From NCBI RefSeq assembly GCF_907164915.1, contig NC_061862.1, forward strand, positions 60,265,068 to 60,329,067: a stretch of 64,000 nucleotides of DNA, written 5' to 3'. The DNA comes from Impatiens glandulifera. Its lineage: Eukaryota; Streptophyta; Magnoliopsida; Ericales; Balsaminaceae. Shown piece by piece: positions 33,925-48,400 of the stretch (within the stretch, counting starts at the first letter, position 1; every line of letters starts with the position of its first letter). Position numbers and translations under genes: made by a program. The notes below the pieces were generated by a model that was not told the origin of the DNA, searched no databases, and worked only from the letters and a program-made list of their open reading frames with translations.

Positions 33925-34423
33925 TGTTGGTGTTCCTTGCCATTGCGGGCGGGTTTTAAATTCCGGGTAAACGGGTCAGGGTTTTCTTTTATGAAAACGG
34001 GTTAGAGTATATAAATACTTTTTTTTTGGGTATTTTTCTCATAACAGAGCAAGGTTGAGAGAGAATGAATTACAGATCTAGGGTTTTCTTCTTCTTCTTG
34101 TTCTTTGGCTGATCTAGAGAGAGAGATTGGGGGAACTTTTAATTGTGGAGTAGTCCAATCATTCCTAGTGTAATCACTTCTTTCATTTGAGAGCAGGGCA
34201 TGTAAGTTTCTACTATTGACATTTTTTTGTTTAGTGAAACTTATCCCTCTCGTGGACGTAGGTCGATTTTGACCGAACCACGTATATTGTGTTGTCGTTT
34301 ATTGCTTTGTGCTATTTCAGTTCTTGGTAAATCTGTTGTTCGTCATAAACGATTTGGAAACTGATTTATTACAGGTTTGATTTCTAAGAAGATCCATAGT
34401 TTTGCTGTTGCAAAACCCCATCA
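33925..34423 (+). repeat. 3' LTR of copia element
   Basis: It runs from tgttggtgttcc to aaaccccatca. It retains a good TATA box (tatataaata, 34008-34017). About 16 substitutions and a few small indels separate it from the 5' LTR. Confidence 0.93.
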
Positions 34424-34428
34424 TGGGT
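34424..34428. repeat. Target-site duplication of copia element (right)
   Basis: tgggt, identical to 29206-29210. Confidence 0.9.
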
Positions 34429-36264
34429 AGCATGTGGTCGATAATATGACGAGTTTCATATGGAGCAAAATATTCAAAGTGAGGATATAAGATGATATAT
34501 ATGACTTAGTTGTGCCTGTCCAAAATAATAGTAGGTGATGATCAATAATATTCTCTTTTAAGTTAAGGTCGGTAATATCGAGTCACTTGAGGCAACATTT
34601 TTTTAAGTGTAGCCAAAAAGTAATACGAGATGTTACTGGTTAAAGATATGGAAGAATTTTAAAATAAGATAATTGTAATAATTTTTTTGTTAAATCATAA
34701 TATTATAATTCTTAAAATATTTTAAATTAATTAATATGGAGTAATATTTGTAAAAATATTAATAGATGAAAATATTTATTATATTATTATATAAAAATAA
34801 TAATTTAAATATATAAAATATAGATAATTAAATTTAAAATGTATTTCATAAAATTAATATATTTTTTATATGTTCTCAACATATCTATTATTAATATAAT
34901 TAATTTTTGTATTCATTCTATATTTTGTTTCTTATTCATTAACCATGATTAAATATATTTACATACATAAAATTATAAATTAAAATCAACAATTACAAGG
35001 GATCAAATGTTTAACATTTTAAATTTGAAATGTTTGAGTATCATTTGGTGCGAATTTTAGAAAGTGTAGTATGTAAATTTAAATTAAAGGGATGAATGAA
35101 TGATGGTTCGAATGCCGTTAATAATGATATATATATATATGAGAATTCGAATTTGAGGGATGAAGGAATGACATATTCCTAATGTTAATCTTGAAGGAAT
35201 ATATGTATTTGGTGTGAATTCGAATTAGAGGGACGAATGAACGACAGTTCAAATGTCGTTAATAATGGAATCAATGAAATATGTTGGTATATGTGAGAGT
35301 TCAAATTTGAGGGATGAAAAAATGATATTTCTAATGTTAATTTTGAAGGAATCTATTATTTTGTGTGAATTCGAATTAGAGGGACGAATTAATGGTGATT
35401 TGATTGTATAATGAAATCCTTAAGATATGATGGTGTATGTGACCGTTCAAATTTGAGGGATAAAGAATGATAATTCCTAATATCATTCTCGAAAGAATCT
35501 ATGTATTTGACTGGACAAAGTTTTCATAAGTATAATTCTTCTTAAATTAAATAAAGTTATCATTTTTAATATACCATCTTATGTTTATTTTAGTGTTAGT
35601 TTGACAAATATGTTTTATAATTTGAAAAATGTCAATTAAAAGATTTGATTTGAAAAATGATAAACATATTTAAAATTAGGTAAAATACCATTTTATTTTT
35701 ATTTTTATTTTATTATTATTTTTACATGTTAATTTTAAATGATCAATTAGAAGATTAGAGAATTAATATTATAAATGTTTTAAAATGAAATAAAATATTT
35801 ATTTATGTATTATAAACTTTGACATATTTATATTTTTTAATAAAATAATATAGTTTTAATTTATTTGTATATTTTTTTTTATCTGTTTTACTATAATTAT
35901 TCAATTATGTGATTTGTTTTTTTATTTTATTTATTTGACCGTATACTATTTAATAAATTAATTAAATATTTATTAAATAAATTTGTAAAGATATCATTAA
36001 TTTTAAATTGAATATATTTTCAAACTATAATATAAAGCCATGTTCGCATCAAAATTAAAATTATTTTTTATTATAAACGTAACATATAAGTGGAGATAAA
36101 ACATAGTTTGTTTATAATTATTATATGAAAATTTATTTATATATTTTCTCAAAATATTAGTGTTTTAAATATTTTTTTTTTTTTTACAAAAAGAAAATTA
36201 AGTATATGAGTTAGAGTCTGGAATTAGCAAAAACATATCTGGCAGCAGGCTAATCTCCTTCTCC
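34429..36264. other. AT-rich intergenic with ~150-bp diverged repeats
   Basis: Between about 35030 and 35515 a block with gaattcgaattagagggacgaat and ttcaaatttgagggat recurs three times at 140-155-base spacing. The rest is AT-rich; the last part is the promoter side of SKI2. Confidence 0.5.
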
Positions 36265-36303
36265 ATGGTTAATTGGTTATTCAGTCTAGCTTTTTTCTTT
36301 TGA
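36265..36303 (+). other. Possible upstream ORF 1 of SKI2 (12 codons)
   Basis: ATG GTT ... TTT TGA lies 149 bases before the SKI2 start. Whether it is transcribed depends on the start site, which I cannot fix. If so, it would lower translation of the main ORF. Confidence 0.3.
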
Positions 36304-36365
36304 TTTCTCTCAGTTGTAATAAAACTTCTTCTAGCGTGGTGTGGTGAGAGAAAATTGGTTCTTGA

Positions 36366-36398
36366 ATGAGAGGAGAAGTGAGAACTACCATTGTTTGA
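36366..36398 (+). other. Possible upstream ORF 2 of SKI2 (10 codons)
   Basis: ATG AGA GGA ... GTT TGA ends 15 bases before the SKI2 ATG. This is close enough to limit re-initiation if it lies in the transcript. Confidence 0.35.
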
Positions 36399-36413
36399 AT
36401 AAGCACCGCATAG

Positions 36414-39400
36414 ATGGACCGTATCAATACTGTTAAAGAGTTACCTTTCCGAGTAGGGTTTACCGGGCACAGTGGTCATCTTAGAATCGAGCCACTTCCG
36501 CCGGTTGAGGGCTCTAACCCTCTCAACTTCCTTCCTGACTTCATTCTGGTAAGTGATTATACTTTATACTTTAAAGCATGATATACTTCTGAACGTATAA
36601 TCACTTGCATACCTAATGCTTTGGGATCAAATATATCATTTCCTGTTCACAAATGTTAAATAACTTTTAACTTTCTGTTCAACTGTTATGGGAGTTTGAA
36701 AATACCCATTCTATAATTGAAGGGATTTCAAACTGATGACTGTGTGGTATACTTTCTTGCCTCCTTAGAAATCAGCTCTAAAGAACACACCTCTACGGTG
36801 AAACTGTTTAGGTTTTTTTGGGATCAGCCTCATTTCATTGGAAATTACCTGTATCTCGTCATTTGTAATTGAAGAGTGCTCTGCAAATTGTTCTAATTGG
36901 ATTGAACTTCTCTAGATTTTTGTTTGTTGCTCTAAACATGGCTTATGACTCATCTTTAAATTTGGATGAACCCTTTCCTATTTTATCCATTTGAATCCCC
37001 CATATTCAAAGTTGCACACATGATTGAGAACGTCTCCAAGTTGGATTCAAATTATCATGAGCAAAATGTATAGATGTACTCTAACTTTTGGAAAAAGATA
37101 AATACGTCAAGGACTTATACTAGGTTTCATCAAGAACTGTATTAGTCAATACCTGACTACCCTTATATATGTCTTGAATCACAAAAGCATACACTTGAGT
37201 TCTTTGAGCACTGTGTTTCATTGGCCTACTTTTCTTGGTTAACTTGCTGTAGTGAAATGACTTCATTTCCCTTCCACTACTTGCAATGACAAAAGGACAA
37301 TGTAAGTTGGACAAACAAAACCTGCAGAGAATTTATGACATGCTGATTAGTTACATTATTGAGAATATAAAAAATTATGAAAATTCTGCCTTCAATTATT
37401 GTTGAATATTGCTTCATATGCGTGGTTTGCTCATTTAAGAATACATTCCACATGATGCTAGATGATGCCAACTTTACAAGGAATAGGAAAGAAGTTCCTT
37501 TTGTTTACCTGTAGTAATTTGGAGAAAACTTCTAATTAAGCTATGTCTGCAGATACAAATGGCTAAAAGCCCTAGACGAATATCCTCTCTTATGAGCCCA
37601 TTCTATTCTTTCGGTTTTTCTTATTTTATTAATACGTAAATTAGGCTAATGCTATTCTTCTGTGTTTCAATTAGCTATCCAAAAAACGTTCTTTTTGATT
37701 TGTCATGCATAACTTCATTAGTGTTCTCAGTTAAGGATTTAAATTCCCGGAATCAAGGTCAATCCTTGGGGTAGTTAAAGTTGCTTGTTATTATCTTCAA
37801 CAACAACTGAAAACATGTTTTTCCCATTCAAGACTAAGTCATTGCTTTGTTTGCATTAGGGAAATTATCATGTTATTTATGTTGGTCACTCTATCTCTCT
37901 GATACTGAATTTCCCCAGCCACCTGCTTTCCCAAGGGAAACGCCTGAATCCGTGAAAGAGCATATAGATGAAAAATATTTATTTCCAAGGTTGGATCCCG
38001 ATGAGTTTTCTCCAGAAAAGGCTGGAAAACAATGGGATTTTGACTGGTTTAGCAGAGCAAAGGTTAACCCAGATCCTTCATTGCCTCGTACAGTTGTAGT
38101 ACCCGTATGGGAATTACCCTTCAGACGAAAGAAACCAGAGGTCGGAATATGGGAGCCCAAGTCAGTGGAGGTATAGGATGTATTTACATATTCTACTTAT
38201 TGAATATGCAGTCAGTTAGGAGTATTGTCAAATGTGCCTCTTTATGTGTCAGGTTGATGTATTATTGGAACTCAGAGTTGGAGCCGAGGATGCTGGTGCC
38301 TTGCCACGTATGACTAGACCTCCAAAAGATTTTGTGAAGGGTAGTCTGAATAACCGTCCTTTTCCTCCAGGAGGTCTGAATGACACTCAGTCTTTAGGAA
38401 GAACTCTCCCTACCGGTGCTTCCAATGGTGAATGGGTTTGGGAGTTAATTAATGGTGGTCCTGCACAGAAAGTTCCTCCAAGTTTTAAGAAAGGGTTGGA
38501 TGTTGGTGACCTTCAGGTAATGATAATTAACTCATCTTGTGTTTTAATCTGGTATTGACATTTTATGCATAACTTGATTAACATATTCTGTTGAAGGCAC
38601 ATCCATATTCCTGGAATGTCTATAGCCATCAAAAGGTTGCCAAAATCTCATCAGATGACAAGCTGGTTAGTTATTTCCATGAAGTTTGGATTTGACACAT
38701 TAATTGTATATATTCCTTGTTCTAATGTCAAATCTCCCTTTATGCTTTCTCAAGTTTGATATTGTGATGATGTAGTTGTTTTCCAAACCTAGCCTAAGAG
38801 CATGTGGTTTACCTTCAACTTTTGGTCTTCTGCAGACTCAGTTCTCTGTACAATTTGACGACCTATTCAGGAAAGCATGGGAAGAGGATTCTACAGATGT
38901 AGTGGAAGATGATGGTATGTGTGTTTTATAGTGTGGCATTATTATGTTTTCCTGCTTGCAGACCCTATCTTATGGCTAAATGCTATGTAGGAACTGATCT
39001 GAGCTTGTTCGTCACTATGTTCACTCAAATTAATTAGTACTCTATTTTCTAGTGCTCACATAATAGAGAACAAACATGATATAAATGTACGTATTAGAAT
39101 TAGGTATAAATTTTAAATTACATGAATAAGAGAACTAGAATTTGAGAACGAAGAGAAGATAAGAGCTCTTAACAGAGTTAATTGAGGAAGATAGAACACC
39201 AACTGTTAGGAGAATATAATGAGGAGAACACAGTAAGAGAGAAAAAACTCTACAAAAGTTTTCAACTAATTAATTTCTTAACTAGCACATAATAACTAAT
39301 ATTCTATTTATATACTCTATTAATAAACTTATCCTAACCGGTAGGCTTACCACCTTATACTTCAACCATACAGTTAGGTTTCCCAATCGCCCACTTACAC

Positions 39401-42400
39401 CATAGAGCATTAGCCAACCCTTTTCCCTTGTATCTCCCTCTCCTTCAATTCGTTCGTGAACGACGATAGAAGAAGGTTCAGCTGAAGCTCCAAAGCATCC
39501 AATGGCTCCTCGAATCATATAAATCACCGAGATCGCTTCCTTGGACTATCAGGTGGTTCCTCGAACCATAGGAAGTATTTGCAACTCATCAGCGACTTAT
39601 ACAAAACTTCTTCGAAAACAACTTTCATCATCTTGTGGTTCTTCAAATCATGAAAAGTACCACACTTCTGACCTTGAATCAAGATATGATTGAAACATAG
39701 GCCGTCGGTCAAGATTCAGTCTACGAGACTCTCAAATGTATCAATTGTCAAAGCGAAGTGAGCTGAAGTGAGCTATGCCTTGGTCAATTTGATCACAAGA
39801 GTATGTATCAATATATGTTGATTGCATTTCCTTTCATTTATTCACCGTTAATGGCATCTCACTTTCCCATATCAATTTTGGGATTTGTAAGGAAATAATC
39901 AACAGAGTTGCATTACCGCATATTTCTTCTTCGAACCTGAAATCGTTACACTTTGTCTCGTATTCTTGTTGAGCTTGTTTGTTTGGACACTTGACGAATC
40001 ATACTTGAGTTCTTCAGTCTGTCAAATTAGTTCCGATGTTTTTATTTAAAACATCCAACGATTGTTTAAGAGCTCCGCCCTTAACATTTTACCTAATTGC
40101 ATAATCACTTTCTGCATCGTGTTCATCATTTCTTCCATTCGATCAAGTCGTTTATGATCCAATTTTTTATCACTTTCCTGGAGCTTAAAACACATATCTT
40201 TTAGCTCGTTTTCGTTTTGAGTTCCATCATTTTTTACGAGTTCATCTCTTGGGCAGCTTGTACTTCAAACGAGACCTTCTATCAACAAGTGCATTCTATA
40301 TATTTCTGTTTCAAAGGACTTCAGCTAAATAACCACGCAGTAAGTTGATTAAGAACTCAACTATGTTGTATGGATATGGTACGGGTATCATATCAAATAC
40401 GATACAGATACGGCGATACGACAAATTTGAAAATATAAGACACGATACGTTTAAGATAAGCCAATTATTAAAAAGTATATAAATATTATATATATAATAT
40501 TGATATAAGTTTAGTATTAATATAAAATAGAGATAGGAACTCATATTCATCATTCATAATATCCATTTCACGTTCATCAAGAGACAAATTTATAATTTCA
40601 TAGAAGCACCCTCCATGTACATAGACATTTATGCTCTACATTCTGATAATTTACTGGCTTTGGGAATGTAAAGCAACTCAATGATTATATCTTATTTGGT
40701 TGTAGGGGGGCATACAGGTTTACTTTGGGAAACAAATGAAGGTAATATGCAGGAAAAAATGGCTGAGGACCATGAGGAATCTGTTAAGCAGGAGCAGGTT
40801 GAGCTGGAACCAGAAGCTGAAAAGATAAATGTGCTTGATGTTGGTATTGCACACAATGATTCGTCTGTCTTGGACAATATTTTGTCAATTGAGACTGAAG
40901 AATCACATGCTAGACTAAATAAAAATAAAGATGCTGATTCCCAGCGACATAAAGAGGTTAAACCAATTCCTTATTCCTTAAAGGTTTTATTTGTTCGAGT
41001 TCCTAATTATTTACTACTCTTATCATTAGGTCTGGGCTGTTCGTGGAAATAGTGAAAGTATTGCTGATCATTTTCAGGAACTTGTTCCTGACATGGCACT
41101 TGAGTTTCCTTTTGAACTGGATACATTTCAGAAAGAGGTAATGATCTAAAACTCTGTTGGCAAATGCTTTCCCCCCCTTTTAGTTCAGTGGAATAGATTG
41201 AGAAATTGCACAATTCTCCACATAATGGCATAAATCTTCGTTACAACGGTAAGCCAAGGGATTGAACTGCATTAAACTTGTTTCAGGTATCAGATTCTTA
41301 AGAATATTGAATAGGGGGCATGTCATAATCCTGCAGGTTTTATAAATTGTTCTCAAATAATTGAAAGATGCTCTATTGAGTTGAGCTGATGCAAATCTTC
41401 TTTTCATGGAGGAACTGAAGATGTTTTGTCAACAGATTAGTATCCATTGTAAATCTTGAATTTTCATCTTTTAGAAGTTGCTTTAATATAAGTATTTTAT
41501 TTTTCTTCTCATGGGGTTAGTGGTTTTCTTTTTGACAAATAAATAATTGTTATTTGAAAAGGTAAACTTTTATTGAAAAAAAACGCAAGAAGTGTTTTGA
41601 ACATTACATAGAAGAGGGGTGGAGGGAAGGAGTGGGAAAAATAAAAATAAGAGAACAAAAGGAAAGGTTAGATGCCAATAAGATCAAAGAATTCTCATCC
41701 TGTACAAAACCTTCTTTTCCAAATAGAAGCGAAAGAATGAATCCCTTGATTCTTTCAATGCCGTAGCTTTTCCCTTGGAAAGGTCTACGGTTCCTTCTTT
41801 CCAAATCGTCCACCACATGATAAGAGGGATAGGGTTCCAATCATCCCCGATACTATTATTCGCTCCCTAGATAATCCATTTGTCCCAAAACTCCGTCATT
41901 TTAAGTGGGATGTCTCACTGGAAATTAAGAATGTTCTGCGGAAGTCAATTCAATTTTTTGATTGCTCTATATGTGCTAATAAGTATTTCTGGTTATTGCA
42001 GGCAATTTATCATCTTGAAAAGGGGGAATCAGTTTTTGTTGCAGCGCACACATCAGCAGGGAAGACAGTTGTTGCCGAATATGCCTTTGCTTTGGCATCA
42101 AAGGTATTAGCATATTAGATATAGATATTTATCATCTTTATAAAATTGAACCAACCAGAACCATTTTATGTACCATATTCTACCGGGAAAAGAGAGGAAG
42201 CAATTGATTAATATTTTGATTGTGCAGCACTGCACGAGAGCTGTGTATACTGCTCCTATTAAAACCATTAGCAACCAAAAGTACAGAGACTTTTGTGGGA
42301 AGTTTGATGTTGGTCTTCTCACTGGAGATGTTAGCATAAGGCCCGAGGCTTCTTGTCTTATCATGACAACAGAGATACTAAGGTCAATGCTTTACAGAGG

Positions 42401-45400
42401 TGCTGATATCATACGTGATATTGAATGGGTAAGAAAAAAGGTTTTTCCCTATATGTTTTAGATATTGTGTTATTCATGCTTTTGTCATTTTTCTTCTTCT
42501 CATGGTCTTCTATGTTTTCATATCTTTATTTTCATGGTCTTTATAGTGATCAATTTGTGATTGTTTCTACTTATGGTTTACAGGTAATCTTTGATGAAGT
42601 GCACTATGTGAATGATGTTGAAAGAGGTGTGGTTTGGGAGGAAGTAATTATCATGCTTCCAAGACATATCAACATTATCCTCCTTTCAGCTACAGTAAGT
42701 TTTACTTCTGAAACATTGATAGTGAGCAAGTCAAAGAATGTTGTTAATGTGATTAGATAAATTTTCTATGTATTGTTAAGTGTTTTGTTTCAAGTTCGTT
42801 CAAACTTTTGTTTCAATCGTAGTTCAATTTTTCTTTAGTTTCTGTGTTGGAGGCAAAACCTGTTTTGTTCTTCATTTCAAGTTCAAGTTGTAAACTCTAT
42901 TTTTGGATTATTAATAAAATGATTCGCCGTTTCCCAAAAAGAAAAAAAATAACTCCTGAAACTATACTATATAACTTGTACAATAGAAAGTGTTTTCTGG
43001 AAGTTTTTCATATACTATTCACTTATTTTTCTCTCTTAAAAATTCACAATTCATTGAGAAAGCCTATATAGAGAATCCACCTCTGTCCTCTAATGCAACC
43101 TTGACAAGTAAATCTTCTAGACAACCTAATTTCTCTTATAAACAAATAAGGCGTAGCTGCATGGCAAAGGGAAGCTTGTTGTTTGAATCTGTGATCTAAC
43201 AACAGTAAACATAATTTGTGGACTAGAAGGAAGCAATAGTAGTTCAATACTTACTTTCTTCTCAGTCTACTGAAGCTCTACATACTTGGTTAAGTTTTTC
43301 TGAAAAAGAAAATTAGTTTCTAGTTCTAACATCCTACAGGCTACAAGCTTTAGTTTTTTTTTCCCTGCTGTGCATATTGCTGCTTGTAGATGATGATATC
43401 AGTAAAACAAGCCTAATAGGCTAACAAGTCTATTGGGCTTAGCTGAAATTAAAAATCTAAAAATTGAAAGCAGCCGTACACACTATGGGCTAACAAAGTC
43501 GTAAGGGTTGAACCTTTATTTTTCTTCCTTTAGTAAGATGTTATCACCTTGGCAGTGCTTCAGGCATGAAGCTACACGTGTCATATGTAAACAGTCGACA
43601 ACTAATAGAACTGAAGTGCTTCATAACCTAATCATATAAACCTCCAGAAGTTTAAATCATGGTAAAATGATGTAAAATCCTACATTATGAGTCTTGAATA
43701 GGTTGTTCAACTGGGATTATCAGATGGTTGGTGGATGTTAGACTAAACTATGGTAAAGATAGATCAACAGAAAATTACAATGATAAATATAGTTGGACTC
43801 TTAAACAAAAATGATGGAAGATACCACTTTCTTTCCAACTCCTACCAGTGGGACTAATCCAACATGTGGATGTGATTCAATATTCTTTTGCAGGTCCCGA
43901 ACACCATGGAATTTGCTGATTGGATTGGCCGTACCAAACAGAAAAAAATTAGTGTAACAGGGTCAGTAGTGTTTTAGATATTCTAATAGTCTGCCTCTTT
44001 ATTTCCTAAGTCAATTGTTCTTTTAATATTATTTGTTTTCAGATGCTTCTTGTTTGTTGTGTTGTCAGGACAACCAAGAGACCTGTCCCATTAGAGCATT
44101 TGCTTTTTTATTCGGGGGAATTCTTCAAAGTTTGTGAAAATGAAAAGTTCATGCCTCAAGGCTGGAAAGATGCAAAAGATGCAGAAAAGAAAAAGAGTTC
44201 TAATTCTAGTGTCAGTAGTCCTGGCATGCATCCTGTATCTTCAGCCACTCATGACACAAAAAATCAAATGCATGATAAACATTCTGGTTCCAGAAATCAT
44301 GGGAACCTTTCAGTATCAGGCAATGGCTTCCAAAATAATGCTAGTAATTGGGGTTTTAAGAGATCAGAAGCTTCTCCGTGGATGTTGCTTATTAATAAGC
44401 TTGCAAATAAATCTTTATTGCCGGTATGAAGAAATCTATACACCATCTGTAGTTCATGTCCACTTCCTATCTAAAATAAGAAGGAAATCATTAAATAGGC
44501 TACAGTCTACAATTAAGTTGACAGAAAGTTGTCCTTAGAAAGTTGCTCTTGAAAGCAGGCATTTAAAAGAAACATATTCGGCTTTCTTCTCACTTTTGTA
44601 GCTGCTTTACTTAAATTAAAGAAGCAGTTATGTTGTGTGCAGTTTAGTAACTTTCTTATCATCTCACTGTCTAGATAACATATGTTTAATGCCCCACTAG
44701 TTGTTTGATTGGTGGAGGATTTTACTTTTAACTATAATTGTAGGTGGTAATATTTTGCTTCTCAAAGAACCGTTGTGATAAGTCAGCTGATTATATTACT
44801 TCACTTGACCTCACAAGTAGATCTGAGAAAAGTGAAATTCGAACCTTTTGTGACAAGGCATTTTCACGGCTAAAGGGATCTGACAAGAATTTACCACAGG
44901 TTTCTTTTCAAATAATAGTTTTTCTTTACAGCTCCTTTCTTTTCATTCATTTGGTGTTTATTCACATGAATCAGATTAACAATAATGTTTCTGCAGGTTG
45001 TTAGAGTTCAACATCTTCTCCGTAGAGGCATTGGCATTCATCATGCAGGACTTCTTCCAATTGTTAAAGAAGTCGTTGAAATGCTTTTCTGTCGTGGCGT
45101 GATTAAGGTAAGGTCATTTGTTAATTTTTTTGGAATGGAGTGGCTGTAAATAGTCTAAATGGAACCTGTTTCTTCTGTTACTGCTAACAATTTTCTTTGA
45201 GGACTTTTTTTAGTTTTTTTGGGTTTCATGTTTGTACTACTTTTGTCCTAGAATGTATTCTGAAGAACTAATGTCCTCTCTATCCTCTCTTCGTGTCATT
45301 TTTTCTTCCTAGATGTCGTTTGGTAAAGCATCTTGGAACTTTTATTTACTTTATTCTTATGTTTATATGTAGCTCTCTTGTTCCAGATTTATTATAAGAA

Positions 45401-48400
45401 AGATAATTTACACAATAAATTGTATCTTTTCACTCTTCTATTGGCAAATCTACATATTCATATCTGGGAATTAGACTGATGATTCCCTTTTGTTCTGTAG
45501 GTTTTGTTTTCAACAGAGACATTTGCAATGGGTGTTAATGCTCCAGCTAGGACGGTTAGTATTCTTGGTGGCTTGTGTTTGCTAAGGTTGACCTAGCCAA
45601 TAAAATTTGTGATATTTGTACATTATATATGGTATTGCTATAGTACAGATCTTTGGTTATGGTAGAGGTAGGAGAGAGATTGATACAACTCTGTATATGT
45701 AAGTCTTAATATCTATTTCTATATTTGCACAAGGATGGTACTGTTAAACCTAAATTTAACCATACCGTCAAACAAAACAGACTGTTGTTCTGTAATAATT
45801 GATCCCTTGGAACTCAAGTTGGGTATTAGTAATAGTATTGGGGTAGTATGATAATTAGTAGAGTATGTTATTAGGTTAGTGGGTTGGCAGTTTATAAAGA
45901 GCAGAATATGTAATATTTAGAATAATGAATGAAATAAGTTGCGGATATCCTCACTAAGACTCTTCTCGTATCTAATTTTGATGAATTGTAGTTATGCTTC
46001 TCACTCTTGTTCAATATGCAAAACTTACACCTGTTTATTGTAATAAATAAAGAAAATAGAATAAAAGTTAAAAGCATCTTATATAATATTCCATTGACAC
46101 TTTGTGTTTTGATTGTTGACTTCAACTGTGCACATTATCATGCATAAGAGTTGATATATATTCATGTTTAAAATTCCCACTTGGCAGGTAGTTTTTGATA
46201 CATTGAGGAAGTTTGATGGTAAGGAGTTCAGACAATTACTTGCTGGTGAGTATACTCAGATGGCAGGTCGTGCTGGAAGAAGAGGATTGGACAAAATCGG
46301 TACAGTGATTGTAATGTGCCGTGATGAGATTCCTGAAGAGAGTGATTTGAAACGTGTCATAGTTGGCAGTGCAACAAGACTTGAATCCCAATTCCGTCTT
46401 ACCTATATCATGATCCTGCATCTCATTCGTGTTGAAGAATTGAAGGTTGGATAGGACTTCTTATCTGTTATAAGTGTTTCTTATAGGTGCAAGTCCAACA
46501 TATTTTTTCTTTGTTTCACCATTCTAGGTGGAGGACATGTTGAAAAGAAGTTTTGCTGAATTTCATGCTCAGAAGAAACTTCCAGAACAGCAGCAACTTC
46601 TGATTAGGAAGCTTGCCCTGTCAGAGAAAGTCATTGAGTACGAATTCTGATTTAGTACCACAACTGCAAATTTGGTATCCATGGCTTTTGTTACCCATAC
46701 ATGAAACAATTGCACTTTCTCATGGCATCCATTTTCCCTTTTTTAGTTACCAAATAAGAACTTGTCAAGCTATAATTACTGCAAAAATATCTAGCTACTA
46801 CCAATGATGAGTTCTCCCATGACATCATCATCTTTGGTTTGAGAAAAGTGTATAATTTACAATCATCCTCACCTCTACCTGATTCGAATAGAATTGCATA
46901 TATCTGATGGGCTCTCTCATACTATTTTGATACTATTATTAATTATGATTATCATTATGCTTGCAGATGTATAAAAGGCGAACCATCAATTGAGGAATAT
47001 TATGATATGTTCTTTGAAGCCGAAGGTTATAGTAGCCAGATATCTGAGGCACTCATGCAATCCCCACAAGCTATGCAGTTTCTTTCATCTGGAAGAGTTA
47101 TAGTTGTGAGATCTCAATCAGTAAGTTCTTTTCTGAAATTTTGGTTAACTTATTCTGGTTGCTTCATTTATCTCACTTTTTTTTCCTTATGCTCTATTTT
47201 GTCCTTGGGTGTGTTGGACTGGACCCCTCTTATTTATGCTTTATGTATTTGTTGTGTGGATGGATGGGTGTGTGGCGAATGTAGATGTAGAAATTTTCTG
47301 CACTAATCAGAAGTTTCCATATCTTGCATCTCATTTAAAATGGAAAATACGCAGTTTTACGGTGTCTTTTTTTCTTTTAAGGCCTTGTTTCATGTCCAAA
47401 TAACCCCTTATCCCATTGTCAATCAAATCATTAAAATCATCAACCAAATAACCCCTTATCCCATCGTCAATCAAATCATTAAAATCATCAACCAAATAAC
47501 CCTTACTCTAATTTTTAAAATATTAAATACAAAGATATTTTAATTATTTAACACACAGTAGAATATTGAGTTTTTGAGAGTGATGATTGAATATGAAAGT
47601 GATAATATTATTCAAATATTGACTTGTGATTTATATAATAAATGTTTAATATATAAAGGATATTCAGTGCAATAAAAGTAAGTAAATGACAACAAGTATA
47701 GTATAAACGAAGTAACATATTGAGTGCAAATAAGTTGCACCACTACCAAGGATGAGAGAACGATAATTCTACACAAACAATTCCAATTAATCTACTTTTT
47801 TCATCAAACAATGTTTTTTCCAATTGGTTTATGTTCTTTTTATTATTATTATAAAACACTACATCAAACAAGCTTTTAATTTGTTTTCATTTAGGCGTCT
47901 GTCTCCCTTTTCCTATTTTATGGGAGGGATGAGAACGGCGATTTGTTTTTGTAAGTTCTGTGTTCCAAACATTTCTGAAAAGTAGAGAACTCAGACCATG
48001 TGCATAGTTTTACAAAGACTTTTGCTCTCTTCTTCTTTTGTGTGGTTTGGGGTGGTGAAGAAATAGTTTCTTTGTTAATGTTACTCTTTTCCCTTTGTTT
48101 TTATGCCTTAAACTCTATGCAGTTCTTAAGAGACCCTCTCAGTTATTCAATTGCGTATTTTAGTTTTATTACTATGTAATTGACAGGGCCAAGATCATTT
48201 GCTGGGAGTTGTTGTGAAAGCTTGTGGTGCTAATAGTAAACGATTCATTGTTCTTGTTCTAACACCTGAATCGCCTTCAATTCCAAGTTCTTCATCAATT
48301 GGTGGTGAATCCTCACTACAAAAGAAGGATCCTGATTTCCAGATATTGATGCCAAAGTCCAAACGTGGTTTGGATAATGATTATTGTTCTTCTTTCACAT

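Larger units (their letters stand above)
29211..34423 (+). mobile_element. Ty1/copia retrotransposon, Tork/Tnt1 type, inactivated
   Basis: A 5213-bp element with two LTRs (29211-29706 and 33925-34423, about 96% identical by eye), a methionine initiator tRNA primer site at 29708-29719, a purine tract at 33911-33924, and 5-bp target duplications. The gag-pol order (gag, protease, integrase, reverse transcriptase, RNase H) defines Ty1/copia, and the sequence style matches the Tork/Tnt1 lineage. Nine in-frame stops and one frameshift disable it. LTR similarity points to a fairly recent insertion despite that damage. Confidence 0.95.

Noticed and set aside
39282..39712. Minus-strand ORFs of 62-81 codons in SKI2 intron 5
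   Set aside because: No recognisable domain; probably part of a decayed insertion whose class I could not establish.
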